Assembly (NCBI GenBank): GCA_025999315.1 | Contig: BNXD01000009.1 | Span: 1-40,710 of the forward strand | Source of the DNA: Bacteroidia bacterium | Lineage (GTDB): Bacteria > Bacteroidota > Bacteroidia > Bacteroidales > Rikenellaceae | Length of the DNA stretch: 40,710 bases | Direction of reading: 5' to 3' | Shown: piece by piece, positions 17,583 to 25,997 of the stretch | Position numbering within the stretch: the stretch's first letter is position 1 | Layout of the letters: the number at the start of each line of letters is the position of its first letter | Position numbers and translations under genes: made by a program | The notes under the pieces: model-generated | What the model was told of the DNA's origin: nothing | Seen by the model: only the letters and a program-made list of their open reading frames with translations | The model's database searches: none

Positions 17583-17699
17583 AAGTTCGGCGATCCGCTC
17601 GCGAAGCTTGTTGTAAAACCGGTTGACGGCAGGCCGCGAAACGCCCGTCAACTCCGCCGTTTTTTGGCCTCGAGCTCGAGGCTAAAAAACGAATTGTCT
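17583..17699 (-). pseudogene. decayed transposase fragment, IS1595-like
   Basis: The minus strand reads ARGQKTAELTGVSRPAVN and then RFYNKLRERIAEL, which closely resembles the N-terminal HTH region of IS1595/ISXO2-type transposases ('...A..TGL...TVNR.YN..RERIAE'). The frame has a TAG at 17684-17682 and loses similarity after 17583. No DDE residues follow. It is a short relic with no function. Family assignment is from motif memory only. Confidence 0.55.
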
Positions 17700-17815
17700 C
17701 TCTGGGTTTACGCTCCGAAATGCGCGTAACTTTAATATATGCTTATTTCTTAATTATCCAATGAAAATTTGCAAAGATAAACATCCTCCATGGTCATCTT
17801 GGGCCAAAATTTGTT

Positions 17816-17823
17816 TACCTTTG
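17816..17823 (+). promoter_or_regulatory. -7 box for the ECF sigma gene
   Basis: TACCTTTG matches TAnnTTTG and lies 25 bases before the sigma-factor ATG at 17849. A TTGG about 14 bases upstream is too close for the usual 19-21 base spacing. A minus-strand TATCTTTG also occurs near 17771-17778. Confidence 0.5.
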
Positions 17824-17848
17824 TTGTAATACTGAGTCGATCGATCAT

Positions 17849-18385
17849 ATGCCGGGAGGTAAAAACATACACGATTTTACAACGCTGTTTAACCAGCACA
17901 GCCGCCGTTTCGTTGACTTCGCAGCCACTTATGTCGGTCGCGATGCTGCGGAGGACATTGTGATGGATGCGTTTCTCTATTATTGGGAGCGGCACGACAG
18001 GCTTGCGAACGACACGAACCCTCCCGCCTATATTCTAACTACGGTCAAACATAAATGCCTCAATTTGCTCCGCTCGCGGAAAGTGCAGATGGAGGTCAAA
18101 GAGAAGCTCGCCTTTCAGTCCGCCCGGGCGCTCGACGTGAGAATATCCACTCTCGAAGCGCTCGACGCCGAAGAGATTTTTTCGGACAGGGTGCGGCAGG
18201 CGCTACGCAACGCTATTGACTCTCTTCCTGCTCGCGCTCGCGCGATCTTTATTATGAGCCGCATCGACGAGAAGACCTACCGCGAGATCGCTGAACAGTT
18301 GTCAATTACGGTCAAAAGCGTGGAATTCGAACTGACAAAAGCCACGCGGCTACTGCGTGCGATACTCAAGAATTCGTCGCTCTGA
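17849..18385 (+). CDS. ECF RNA polymerase sigma factor (FecI/SigW-like) of the PUL
   Basis: A 178-aa sigma-70 family extracytoplasmic-function factor. Region 2 covers about residues 8-80 (FNQHSRRFVDFAATYVG, then AAEDIVMDAFLYYWERHD, then PAYILTTVKHKCLNLLRSRK). Region 4 covers about 115-175 (ALRNAIDSLPARARAIFIMS, then KTYREIAEQLSITVKSVEFE, the HTH that reads the -35 element). Length is typical. It is followed by FecR after a 308-base gap holding a MITE-like element, then by SusC with an STN domain. Established knowledge: such sigma/anti-sigma/STN-TonB sets sense the substrate at the outer membrane and switch on their own PUL. Confidence 0.95.
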   Translation: MPGGKNIHDFTTLFNQHSRRFVDFAATYVGRDAAEDIVMDAFLYYWERHDRLANDTNPPAYILTTVKHKCLNLLRSRKVQMEVKEKLAFQSARALDVRISTLEALDAEEIFSDRVRQALRNAIDSLPARARAIFIMSRIDEKTYREIAEQLSITVKSVEFELTKATRLLRAILKNSSL

Positions 18386-18444
18386 GTGTCCGCCATGATC
18401 GCCATTCGGCCGGATGGCGATAGAATTAAAAAACAACCTGCTTT

Positions 18445-18610
18445 AGAAACTGTTTAAACTTTGTTCATCGAAAATCTTATGGCTCTTGTTTCGCGCTTTT
18501 TGCACCTTCTCCGCGTTACACAGAACACCGCTATGCGCCTTGTCGGAGGCGCAAAAACCGTCGGAAAAGATCTCATAATCTTTTTCGCGAATAAAATTTA
18601 AACAGTTTCT
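18445..18610. repeat. 166-bp MITE-like palindromic element between sigma and anti-sigma genes
   Basis: The two ends are perfect 14-bp inverted repeats (agaaactgtttaaa and tttaaacagtttct). Similarity continues inward, imperfectly, for about 38 bases. The middle also shows inverted blocks (gcgctttttgca against ggcgcaaaaac), so the whole element can fold on itself. It has no ORF. It ends in a T-run (tttcttttttt) on the plus side, so it may also terminate transcription from the sigma gene. A target-site duplication is not obvious. Confidence 0.75.
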
Positions 18611-18693
18611 TTTTTTGCAAAAAATCCAAGATTCGACAGGGATTCGCCGGATTGGCGTGCTATAATATAAAACACGGAGATATTTTTATAGTA

Positions 18694-19650
18694 ATGATGA
18701 GCGAGCGGGAACTGTATCTATTTTTCAAAGGAGAGGCTTCGCCGGAGCAGCAGGAGCGGATACTCCTGTGGCTCGAGCAGGATGCGGCAAACCGCGAGGA
18801 GTTTGTGCGTTGCCGCAAGATCTTCGACGCGCTGCTGCTTTCCGACCAGAACAGCCGGGATTTCGCTCGCCGCTCGCAACGTCTCTTTCCCCGCCGGATA
18901 ATGGAACTGGCGCGAATAGTGGCTGTGGTCGCACTGATGGCCGGTTGCGGCTGGTGGCTCTCCAGCCGACACATCGACAACCTCGCCAGACGAACCAACA
19001 CTATCGTCGTGCCCGCCGGGCAGAGAGTCGAGATTACCCTGCCCGACGGCACCAACGTGTGGCTCAACTCTCTTTCGGAACTCAGCTATCCGGTGATCTT
19101 TACCGGAGGCGAACGTCGCGTGCGACTGACCGGCGAGGGTTTTTTTGACGTGGCTCACGACAGCCGCAATCCGTTCATAATCGAAGCCGAACGGTATGAC
19201 GTTCGGGCGTTGGGCACCAAGTTCAACCTCTTCTCGTCGCCCACAAGCGGAGAGTTCTCCATTTCGCTGGTCGAAGGCAAGGTGCAGGTGTCGGAGCGCG
19301 CCGACAATGCCAACAGCATTATTCTGACCCCCGGATATGAGGCGCGCCTTGTCAAGGGCGAGTTTGTGCGGCAGGAGATTCCGAATCCCGCTGTATTCTG
19401 CTGGCGCGAAGGGCTTTTCTGTTTCGATAACAAATCGCTGGGCGACTTGTTCCTCCTGTTCGAGAGAAACTACGACATTCGGATAGTTTACGATGCGGCA
19501 ACGCTTCCGAAAAGCGAATTCAGCGGAAAATTCCGCATGTCGGATGGCATTTTTCATGCTCTGGGGGTCTTGCGGCGCGACGCGACATTCTCTTTCAAAT
19601 GGGACGAAGAACGCAACATCATATATATCCGCACCTCTTCACAAACCTGA
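18694..19650 (+). CDS. FecR-family anti-sigma factor of the PUL
   Basis: A 318-aa single-pass inner-membrane regulator. The cytoplasmic N-terminus (residues 1-70, with SERELYLFFKGEASPEQQ) is expected to hold the sigma factor. A membrane span lies at about 71-90 (ELARIVAVVALMAGCGWWLS). The periplasmic FecR domain runs about 102-205 (TIVVPAGQRVEITLPDGTNV, GEGFFDVAHD, VRALGTKFNLF). The C-terminal STN-like DUF4974 domain (FDNKSLGDLFLLFERNYDI) contacts the TonB-dependent receptor. Start choice: ATG at 18694 or the adjacent 18697; the frame open from 18652 would add an unrelated N-terminus. It sits upstream of SusC with a double hairpin between them. Confidence 0.94.
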   Translation: MMSERELYLFFKGEASPEQQERILLWLEQDAANREEFVRCRKIFDALLLSDQNSRDFARRSQRLFPRRIMELARIVAVVALMAGCGWWLSSRHIDNLARRTNTIVVPAGQRVEITLPDGTNVWLNSLSELSYPVIFTGGERRVRLTGEGFFDVAHDSRNPFIIEAERYDVRALGTKFNLFSSPTSGEFSISLVEGKVQVSERADNANSIILTPGYEARLVKGEFVRQEIPNPAVFCWREGLFCFDNKSLGDLFLLFERNYDIRIVYDAATLPKSEFSGKFRMSDGIFHALGVLRRDATFSFKWDEERNIIYIRTSSQT

Positions 19651-19669
19651 CCTGTTTCCATTTTCCAAG

Positions 19670-19712
19670 CCAAAAGAGACGTCTCTTTTGGTTGGTATCG
19701 CAGATACCAACC
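19670..19712. terminator. two adjacent hairpins between FecR and SusC
   Basis: A perfect 22-base palindrome (ccaaaagagac and its mirror, 19670-19691) touches a second hairpin (ggttggtatc, loop gca, gataccaacc, 19690-19712), followed by an A-rich tract. The two share the bases gg, so they compete. It lies 20 bases after the FecR stop and 157 bases before SusC. It may be a terminator or attenuator that sets regulatory genes apart from the highly expressed SusC. Confidence 0.7.
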
Positions 19713-19869
19713 AAAAAACATTAAAGACCAATATAATTTAAAGTATGAATACGTGCCCATATGGCAAGAATTTATGATTTTCCGCCGGGCAGGCCGCTAT
19801 TGTTTCGTCGTGTAAACTATTAAAAATTTTCCAAATGATTTTAAGTCCCAAAATCAAAAATCCAACAAC

Positions 19870-22800
19870 ATGAGAAAAAACACAACCTTTGCCTTTCTCC
19901 TTGTCGTTGCCGCGAGTCTCGTGATGGCGCTCAAAGCCACAGCCCAGAACGTGCCCGTGAGCTTGAACCTGCAAAACACAAAACTTGAAAAGGTTCTGAG
20001 CGACATTGAGAAACAAACGAACTATCTGTTCGTTTACAACAAGAGCGTCGACGTGCAACGCAGCGTTTCGATCGTTGCCGAGAACAAAAACCTGCGCGAA
20101 GTATTGCAGCAGCTCTTCGCCGGGACCCCCGTCGTCTTCGCCGTCGAGAGGTCGAACATCGTCCTTTCGACCAGAGAGTCGACACCACCGAAAACGCGCA
20201 CCGTCGAGGGCCGGGTCGTCGACGGGAAGGGCGAGCCGCTGGCAGGGGTTATCGTCCAGACCAAAGGCGGTCCCAAGGTCGCTACGACCACCTCGGCGAC
20301 CGGCGGCTTTAATCTGGTCATCGACGAGAATGCCGGCGCACTCATCTTCTCCATGATGGGCATGGAGCCGAAAGAGGTGGCCGTCGGCAGCGCCCGTACT
20401 TTCAACGTCGCTCTCGACGAGCAGGCGACATCCATCGACGATGTGGTCGTGACGGCTTTGGGCATCAAACGTTCCGAGAAGGCGCTGGCCTACAATGTGC
20501 AGCAGGTCTCCTCCGACGAACTGAACATGGTCAAGAGCGAGAATTTCGTCAATCAGCTCGCCGGCAAGGTGTCCGGCCTGGAGATCAAGTCGGTGTCGGG
20601 CGGCGTCGGTACGGCTACCCGCGTTACTCTGCGCGGCGGTGCACGCAATCTCAGCGGCTCCAGCCCCGTTCTGTATGTCGTAGACGGTATGCCTTTGACC
20701 AACGGCTTGGGAAGCGGCATCACCGACGAGTTTTCGAGCGAAGTAGGCTCGGAGGGTATAGCCGACTTCAACCCCGAGGATATCGAAAGCATCAGCGTCC
20801 TCACCGGCGCTTCCGCCTCCGCCCTGTATGGTTCGAAAGCCACTGACGGCGTCATTCTGATCACCACCAAAAAGGGTACGGCAGGCAAGACAAAACTGAG
20901 CTACTCCAATCAGACCACATTCCTTACCCCTGCCATGATGCCTAAATTTCAGAAGAAATACGGCAATGAGCTGAATGTGTTTGAAACCTGGGGCAGCGAA
21001 CTTGCCACCCCTTCAAGCTATGATCCGGCCGATTTCTTCCGCACCGGCTCCAACATTCAACACTCGCTCACCTTCTCGGGAGGCACGGAGCGCAACCAGA
21101 CCTATGTGTCGCTGGGAGCGATCAACGCCGGCGGTATTATTCAGAACAACAACTACGAGCGCTACAACCTCACTGCGCGCAATACGAGCACCCATTTGAA
21201 CGACAAGTTGACGCTGGACATCAGTTTCAACTACATGAAGCAGTGGGACCGCAACCTGGTGGCGCAGGGCGAATATTTCAATCCCGTCGTCCCGATCTAT
21301 CTGTTCCCGCGCGGTGAGGCGTTCGATCCCGTTCGCGCCTACGAAAAGTATGACGAGGGGCGTGGCATATATGTGCAAAGCTGGGATTACGGCACCCAGA
21401 GCCTCTCGATGCAGAACCCCTACTGGGAGATCAACCGAAATATTTTTGAACACAACAAGCAGCGTTTCGTGATCAATCCCACCGTATCGTATCAGATACT
21501 CGACTGGCTGAACGTATCGGCGCGTCTGCGCAAAGATTACTCCTACTCTCTGCACACTCGCAAACTTTACGCTACCACGGACGGCCTGCTTGTGGGCACC
21601 AACTCGAAAGGGTTAAATAACGGTAACTTCAGGTATAGCGACAACACGAACGACCAGATCTATGTGGACGCAATGGTCCGCGCCAGCAAAACATTCGGCA
21701 GGGACTACAAACTCGACGCGATAGTCGGGGCCAGCCTCGAAGACAATAACGAGACGAACCATGGTAACGGAGGTTCACTGGAAAGGGTGCCCAACGTCTT
21801 CTCAAAATGGAATTTATACCATCCGGGCGGTTTTGGCGATGATGGACGCGACCAGACCCAGTCCATTTTTGTCAGCGCCGAGCTGGGCTGGAAAAATACC
21901 CTCTTTCTTACCCTCACCGGACGCCGCGACTGGGCTTCGCAAATGGCCACCGGTCTCAATTCAAAGTACGGTTTTTCCTACCCCTCGGTAGGTTTGTCGG
22001 GATTGATCTCCGAACTTGTAAAATTGCCCAAGCCGATATCCTATCTTAAAGTCCGCGCTTCGCTGGCAGGAACGGGAAAATCCATTCCCGCCCGTCTCTG
22101 GAGCCCGTGGGAATATGATCCGTACAGTTTGCAGGGATATGTGGCGACGAAGACCAGACCTCCGGGAGAGTTGCATCCGATGATGACCTGGTCGAGGGAG
22201 GTCGGCGTGGACATACGCTTGTTCGACAGTTCGCTGCGCCTTGAGGGCACATATTATCACACCAATACGTTCGACCAGACCATGAAGGTCGGCATATCGG
22301 CCGCTTCCGGTTACAGCAACATGTGGATACAGACCGGCAATGTGCGGAATCAGGGTATCGAGCTTATGGCAAGCTACAGGAAACAGTGGGGCAAGTTTGT
22401 CTGGGGACCATCTCTGACGGCAAGCTGGAATGAGAACAAGATCATTGATCTGGGCAGCGGCGTCGATCCTTTTACCGGCGAGATCATTGTCAACGAGCAG
22501 GTAGAGCGCAGTACCATAGGGTCGATTCAAAACCGCCTCGTTAGTGGCGGCACGTTCGGCGACTGGTGGTCGATCCAGACCCTCCAACGCGACTACAACG
22601 GCAACGTCTTTGTCAACGACAAGGGCATGATGGCCACCACCTCCGAACTCATCAAGATGGGCACCAACATGGCCAAATGGCGTTTCGGCTTCCGCAACGA
22701 TCTCTCGTGGAACGGCATCAACCTGGGCATACTGTTCACCGCACGCACGGGCGGTCTGGTGCTTTCGCGTACGCAGGCCATGCTCGACTATTACGGCGTA

Positions 22801-23163
22801 TCGCAGGCTTCGGCAGATCTGCGCGATGCGGGAGGCAAGCCGATCAACAACGGCACAGTCAGCGCCCAGACATGGTATCAGACGATCGGCGGCAAGCAGG
22901 GCGTCTACAAATATTACCTCTACAACGCCGACAATGTTCGCCTGCAGGAGCTGCGCATCGGTTACAGCCTGCCCTCGAAATGGTTTGGAGGCTGGGTCAA
23001 GTTGAATGTGGCCGCGGTAGGGTCCAACTTGTGGATGATCTACAACAAGGCTCCGTTCGATCCCGAGGCTACCGCTTCGACCAACGACTCATATCAGGGT
23101 GTGGATTATTTTATGCAGCCCTCCATGCGGACACTCGGTTTTAGTGTAAAACTTGATTTTTAA
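19870..23163 (+). CDS. SusC/RagA-type TonB-dependent outer-membrane transporter with STN domain
   Basis: A 1097-aa outer-membrane importer. Signal peptide residues 1-25 (ALKATAQ). An STN signalling domain lies at about 30-100 (LNLQNTKLEKVLSDIEKQ, LREVLQQLFAG), a carboxypeptidase-regulatory-like domain at about 112-187 (VEGRVVDGKGEPLAGVIV), then the plug from about 190 (DDVVVTALGIKRSEKALAY; VTLRGGARNLSG; PVLYVVDGMPL; ASALYGSKATDGVILITTKK). The 22-strand barrel extends to a C-terminal aromatic (LGFSVKLDF). The STN domain is present only in receptors that signal through FecR, matching the genes just upstream. It is followed one base later by SusD. The expected cargo is an N-glycan fragment, inferred from neighbouring enzymes. 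Confidence 0.97.
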   Translation: MRKNTTFAFLLVVAASLVMALKATAQNVPVSLNLQNTKLEKVLSDIEKQTNYLFVYNKSVDVQRSVSIVAENKNLREVLQQLFAGTPVVFAVERSNIVLSTRESTPPKTRTVEGRVVDGKGEPLAGVIVQTKGGPKVATTTSATGGFNLVIDENAGALIFSMMGMEPKEVAVGSARTFNVALDEQATSIDDVVVTALGIKRSEKALAYNVQQVSSDELNMVKSENFVNQLAGKVSGLEIKSVSGGVGTATRVTLRGGARNLSGSSPVLYVVDGMPLTNGLGSGITDEFSSEVGSEGIADFNPEDIESISVLTGASASALYGSKATDGVILITTKKGTAGKTKLSYSNQTTFLTPAMMPKFQKKYGNELNVFETWGSELATPSSYDPADFFRTGSNIQHSLTFSGGTERNQTYVSLGAINAGGIIQNNNYERYNLTARNTSTHLNDKLTLDISFNYMKQWDRNLVAQGEYFNPVVPIYLFPRGEAFDPVRAYEKYDEGRGIYVQSWDYGTQSLSMQNPYWEINRNIFEHNKQRFVINPTVSYQILDWLNVSARLRKDYSYSLHTRKLYATTDGLLVGTNSKGLNNGNFRYSDNTNDQIYVDAMVRASKTFGRDYKLDAIVGASLEDNNETNHGNGGSLERVPNVFSKWNLYHPGGFGDDGRDQTQSIFVSAELGWKNTLFLTLTGRRDWASQMATGLNSKYGFSYPSVGLSGLISELVKLPKPISYLKVRASLAGTGKSIPARLWSPWEYDPYSLQGYVATKTRPPGELHPMMTWSREVGVDIRLFDSSLRLEGTYYHTNTFDQTMKVGISAASGYSNMWIQTGNVRNQGIELMASYRKQWGKFVWGPSLTASWNENKIIDLGSGVDPFTGEIIVNEQVERSTIGSIQNRLVSGGTFGDWWSIQTLQRDYNGNVFVNDKGMMATTSELIKMGTNMAKWRFGFRNDLSWNGINLGILFTARTGGLVLSRTQAMLDYYGVSQASADLRDAGGKPINNGTVSAQTWYQTIGGKQGVYKYYLYNADNVRLQELRIGYSLPSKWFGGWVKLNVAAVGSNLWMIYNKAPFDPEATASTNDSYQGVDYFMQPSMRTLGFSVKLDF

Positions 23164-23164
23164 C

Positions 23165-24799
23165 ATGACGATTATGATAAAGCACAGTAAAATTGCTATA
23201 GTTGTTGTTGCGAGTGCAATGCTGTCGTGGGCGTGCACCGATAATTTCGCAACGATAAACTCCAACGAGACCCCCACCGAAGAGCAGGCTCAAGGCAATA
23301 TGTTTAACGTCGGGCAGCAGTTCACTTCGTTGCAGACCAATATTATCATCTGCTCGTCTACCAATGCCTATCAGTTCAACGAAAGTCTTGCCTGCCAGCC
23401 GTACGCCCGCTATCTGACCATCACCAAAGACGACTGGAACATTCAGAACTTCTGTGTGTTCAACGCTCCGATAAACTGGCTCAACAGTTTGTTCAACGAT
23501 CAGATGATCAATATGTATCCTGCGTGGTTCGAGCTTAAGAAACTCAACGACAAGGGAGAGTTGGCCCCTTTCGCATGGGCGTGGGCAGAGATACTGCGCG
23601 TGGCCGCCGTTCAGCGAACCACCGACATGTACGGCCCGCTGCCTTACAGTAAGATCAAAGAGGGCACCGGCGCTCTCTACGTAGCTTACGACTCGCAGGC
23701 CGATGTCTATAAGGGGATGTTCGAGGATCTCAATGCGGCCATCGTTACCTTGCACAACTACGCTGCCGGCGCTACGACGACCTCTCCTCTGAAAATTTAC
23801 GACGCAGTTTACGGCGGCGATTTCAGCAAGTGGGTGCGTTTTGCCAACTCGCTCAAACTGCGCATGGCCATGCGCATCTCGTATGTCGATCCGGCCAATG
23901 CTGAGATTTATGCCCTTGAGGCTCTCGATCCGGCCAACGGCGGGGTTATAGAATCCACGGCCGACATAGCCAAGATCACTCGCGAAGGCGTAACCAACCC
24001 TCTCCACATCATGTGGAACGACTATGGCGACACACGCGCCGCCGCCGAGATAATGACCTACCTCAAAGGCTATCAGGATCCGCGTCTGGACAAATATTTC
24101 GTGCCTGTTTCCAATAACGGCGGTCTGAACGACCAGACGTATGCAGGACTGCGCGTGGGCATGGTCATATCTTCCGAAGCGTGGGCGAAAAGTAATTTCT
24201 CGGTACCTCGCGCCGAGAAAGAGGATCCGGTGCTGCTGTTCTCCGCAGCCGAAGTGGCTTTCCTGAAAGCAGAGGCCGCCTCATGTCACGGATGGACGCT
24301 TCCCATTGCGGGCACCGCCGAAGATTTCTACAATGAGGGCATCCGTCTCTCTTTCGATCAGTGGGGCGTTTCGGCTGCCGCTCTGGCTGCCTATCAGACC
24401 AATGATGTGAACACCCAGGCCGCTTATTCCGACGACCTTTCCAACAGCGCCGGCGCCCAGAGTTCGATAACTGTCAAGTGGGATGAAAACGTCTCCGCGG
24501 AGGTAAAACTCGAACGTATCATCACCCAGAAATGGATCGCACTCTATCCGATCGGCCTCGAAGGATGGGCGGAATTCCGTCGCACGGGCTACCCTCGCTT
24601 CTTTACCATACCGATGAACCGCTCGGCGGATGCTTCGCTCACCAGACACGGAGCATCGCGCATTCCGTATGGTCCGTCGGAGAAACAGAGCAACCCCGGC
24701 AACTACAACTCCGCAGTGTCCACATATCTCGGAGGCAATGACACTTACGGCGTCCGCCTGTGGTGGGACTGCAAGGACAAGAGCGCTGCCGGATGGTAG
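23165..24799 (+). CDS. SusD-like surface glycan-binding lipoprotein
   Basis: A 544-aa lipoprotein lid of the SusCD importer. Signal peptide with lipobox-type end MLSWAC (Cys24 from ATG 23165; ATG 23174 is an alternative). The N-terminus (TDNFATINSNETPTEEQAQG) and the early alpha-helical TPR-like scaffold (ELKKLNDKGELAPFAWAWAE, TTDMYGPLPYSKI) fit the SusD/RagB superfamily, probably the SusD-like_2 branch. Near the end LERIITQKWIALYPIGLEGW and AEFRRTGYP are typical. It starts one base after the SusC stop, so the two are co-translated. Binding residues cannot be assigned. Confidence 0.95.
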   Translation: MTIMIKHSKIAIVVVASAMLSWACTDNFATINSNETPTEEQAQGNMFNVGQQFTSLQTNIIICSSTNAYQFNESLACQPYARYLTITKDDWNIQNFCVFNAPINWLNSLFNDQMINMYPAWFELKKLNDKGELAPFAWAWAEILRVAAVQRTTDMYGPLPYSKIKEGTGALYVAYDSQADVYKGMFEDLNAAIVTLHNYAAGATTTSPLKIYDAVYGGDFSKWVRFANSLKLRMAMRISYVDPANAEIYALEALDPANGGVIESTADIAKITREGVTNPLHIMWNDYGDTRAAAEIMTYLKGYQDPRLDKYFVPVSNNGGLNDQTYAGLRVGMVISSEAWAKSNFSVPRAEKEDPVLLFSAAEVAFLKAEAASCHGWTLPIAGTAEDFYNEGIRLSFDQWGVSAAALAAYQTNDVNTQAAYSDDLSNSAGAQSSITVKWDENVSAEVKLERIITQKWIALYPIGLEGWAEFRRTGYPRFFTIPMNRSADASLTRHGASRIPYGPSEKQSNPGNYNSAVSTYLGGNDTYGVRLWWDCKDKSAAGW

Positions 24800-24827
24800 A
24801 AATAACGAATGATAAAACGTTAAAAAC

Positions 24828-25997
24828 ATGAAAAAAGCATTAATGTATATTGCAGTTGTGGCATTGGCCGGTTGGTCGGTGGTCGGCTGCAGCAAATGGA
24901 CGGAGTCGGATCCGGCATTCGAGCCCGATAACCTGCCTATAGGAGGCGGTTTCGATGAAGAGTATTATGCCAATCTCAGGGCGTATAAATCGACGATGCA
25001 CAATCGCAGGATCTTTTTCTCGTGGTATGGCGGATGGTCGGCCGTGAGCGCCTATAACTACGGAGCGATGGCCGGTCTGCCCGACAGCATGGACGTCGTA
25101 GCCATGTGGGGGACAGGCGGAGGAATGACCGAATTCAAAAAGCGTGACATGGAGTACATTCAGAAGGTCAAGGGGACGAGAGTCATCGTTACCGACCTGA
25201 TCGGCAACCTCGACACCACGAAGATCAAGGAGTTCGGCTGGGAAGGAGATCTGGATCCCAGAGGAGCGCAGGTCAATGTGGCCGCGAGCGGCACTCAAAA
25301 CATGTACTCCGCGCCGCTGACCGACGTGCAGGAGCAGGCTCTCCGCAAGTATGCGCGCTGGAAGATACAATCGATACTGGATGAAGGCTACGACGGCTAC
25401 GACATCGACTGGGAATTGGGCTGGTATTCTGCGGGCTTTGTAGGAACGCTGACGCACTATCAGGAGCGCATGAGGGTTTATGTGGATGAGATCAGCAAAT
25501 TCTGCGGTCCCAAATCGGGTACGGACAAACTGTTCGTTTTCGACGGAGCCATCTGCTACCTCCCCACTCCGGAAATGGCCCGTTGCTTCGACTGGCTCGT
25601 TATTCAGGCCTACGATTGCGCTAGTTATACTAGCCTCAATACCGCTACCAACAGGGGTGCTCAGGCGGTCAATCGCATCAAAGTCAGCGGGATGCCCATC
25701 GATTCGATCATCCGCAAACTGGTGATGACCGAGAATTACGAGAAATACGGCGCCACCGGTGGCCGGACGCCATACACGCTCGAATTTCCCATACCGGGCA
25801 AGACCGTTGCGTCGCTGTATGGCATGGCCGTATGGGAGCCCATCTACGAAGGCGTGCGCTATGAGTGCAGCGGCGGATGCGGAGCTTTTCACATCGAATA
25901 TGAGTACGAATCCGACGGCGGCGGCAGGCCCACTCCCTATCCGTTTGCCCGCGAAGCGATACAAGCAATGAATCCGGCTCAACCAATTAAAAAATGA
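24828..25997 (+). CDS. GH18 endo-beta-N-acetylglucosaminidase, lipoprotein
   Basis: A 389-aa lipoprotein (Cys21 in WSVVGC) of glycoside hydrolase family 18. The catalytic DxxDxDxE motif is intact in DGYDIDWELG: D189, D192, D194 and general acid E196. RRIFFSWYGGWSA, VAMWGTGGG and LVIQAYD (a QxY motif) fit the barrel strands. In PULs such an enzyme cleaves the GlcNAc-beta-1,4-GlcNAc core of high-mannose N-glycans at the cell surface; the gene order SusC-SusD-GH18-two SGBPs recalls the B. thetaiotaomicron BT3983-3987 region. Specificity is inferred. It ends with an ATGA overlap with the next gene. Confidence 0.9.
   Translation: MKKALMYIAVVALAGWSVVGCSKWTESDPAFEPDNLPIGGGFDEEYYANLRAYKSTMHNRRIFFSWYGGWSAVSAYNYGAMAGLPDSMDVVAMWGTGGGMTEFKKRDMEYIQKVKGTRVIVTDLIGNLDTTKIKEFGWEGDLDPRGAQVNVAASGTQNMYSAPLTDVQEQALRKYARWKIQSILDEGYDGYDIDWELGWYSAGFVGTLTHYQERMRVYVDEISKFCGPKSGTDKLFVFDGAICYLPTPEMARCFDWLVIQAYDCASYTSLNTATNRGAQAVNRIKVSGMPIDSIIRKLVMTENYEKYGATGGRTPYTLEFPIPGKTVASLYGMAVWEPIYEGVRYECSGGCGAFHIEYEYESDGGGRPTPYPFAREAIQAMNPAQPIKK

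Larger units (their letters stand above)
16797..17848. other. gene-free repeat-rich gap between GH29 and sigma factor genes
   Basis: About 1 kb without an intact gene. It holds a cluster of interspersed repeats (16984-17463), a decayed transposase fragment (17583-17699) and the sigma-factor promoter region. The bases 16797-16980 show nothing recognisable. Confidence 0.75.
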
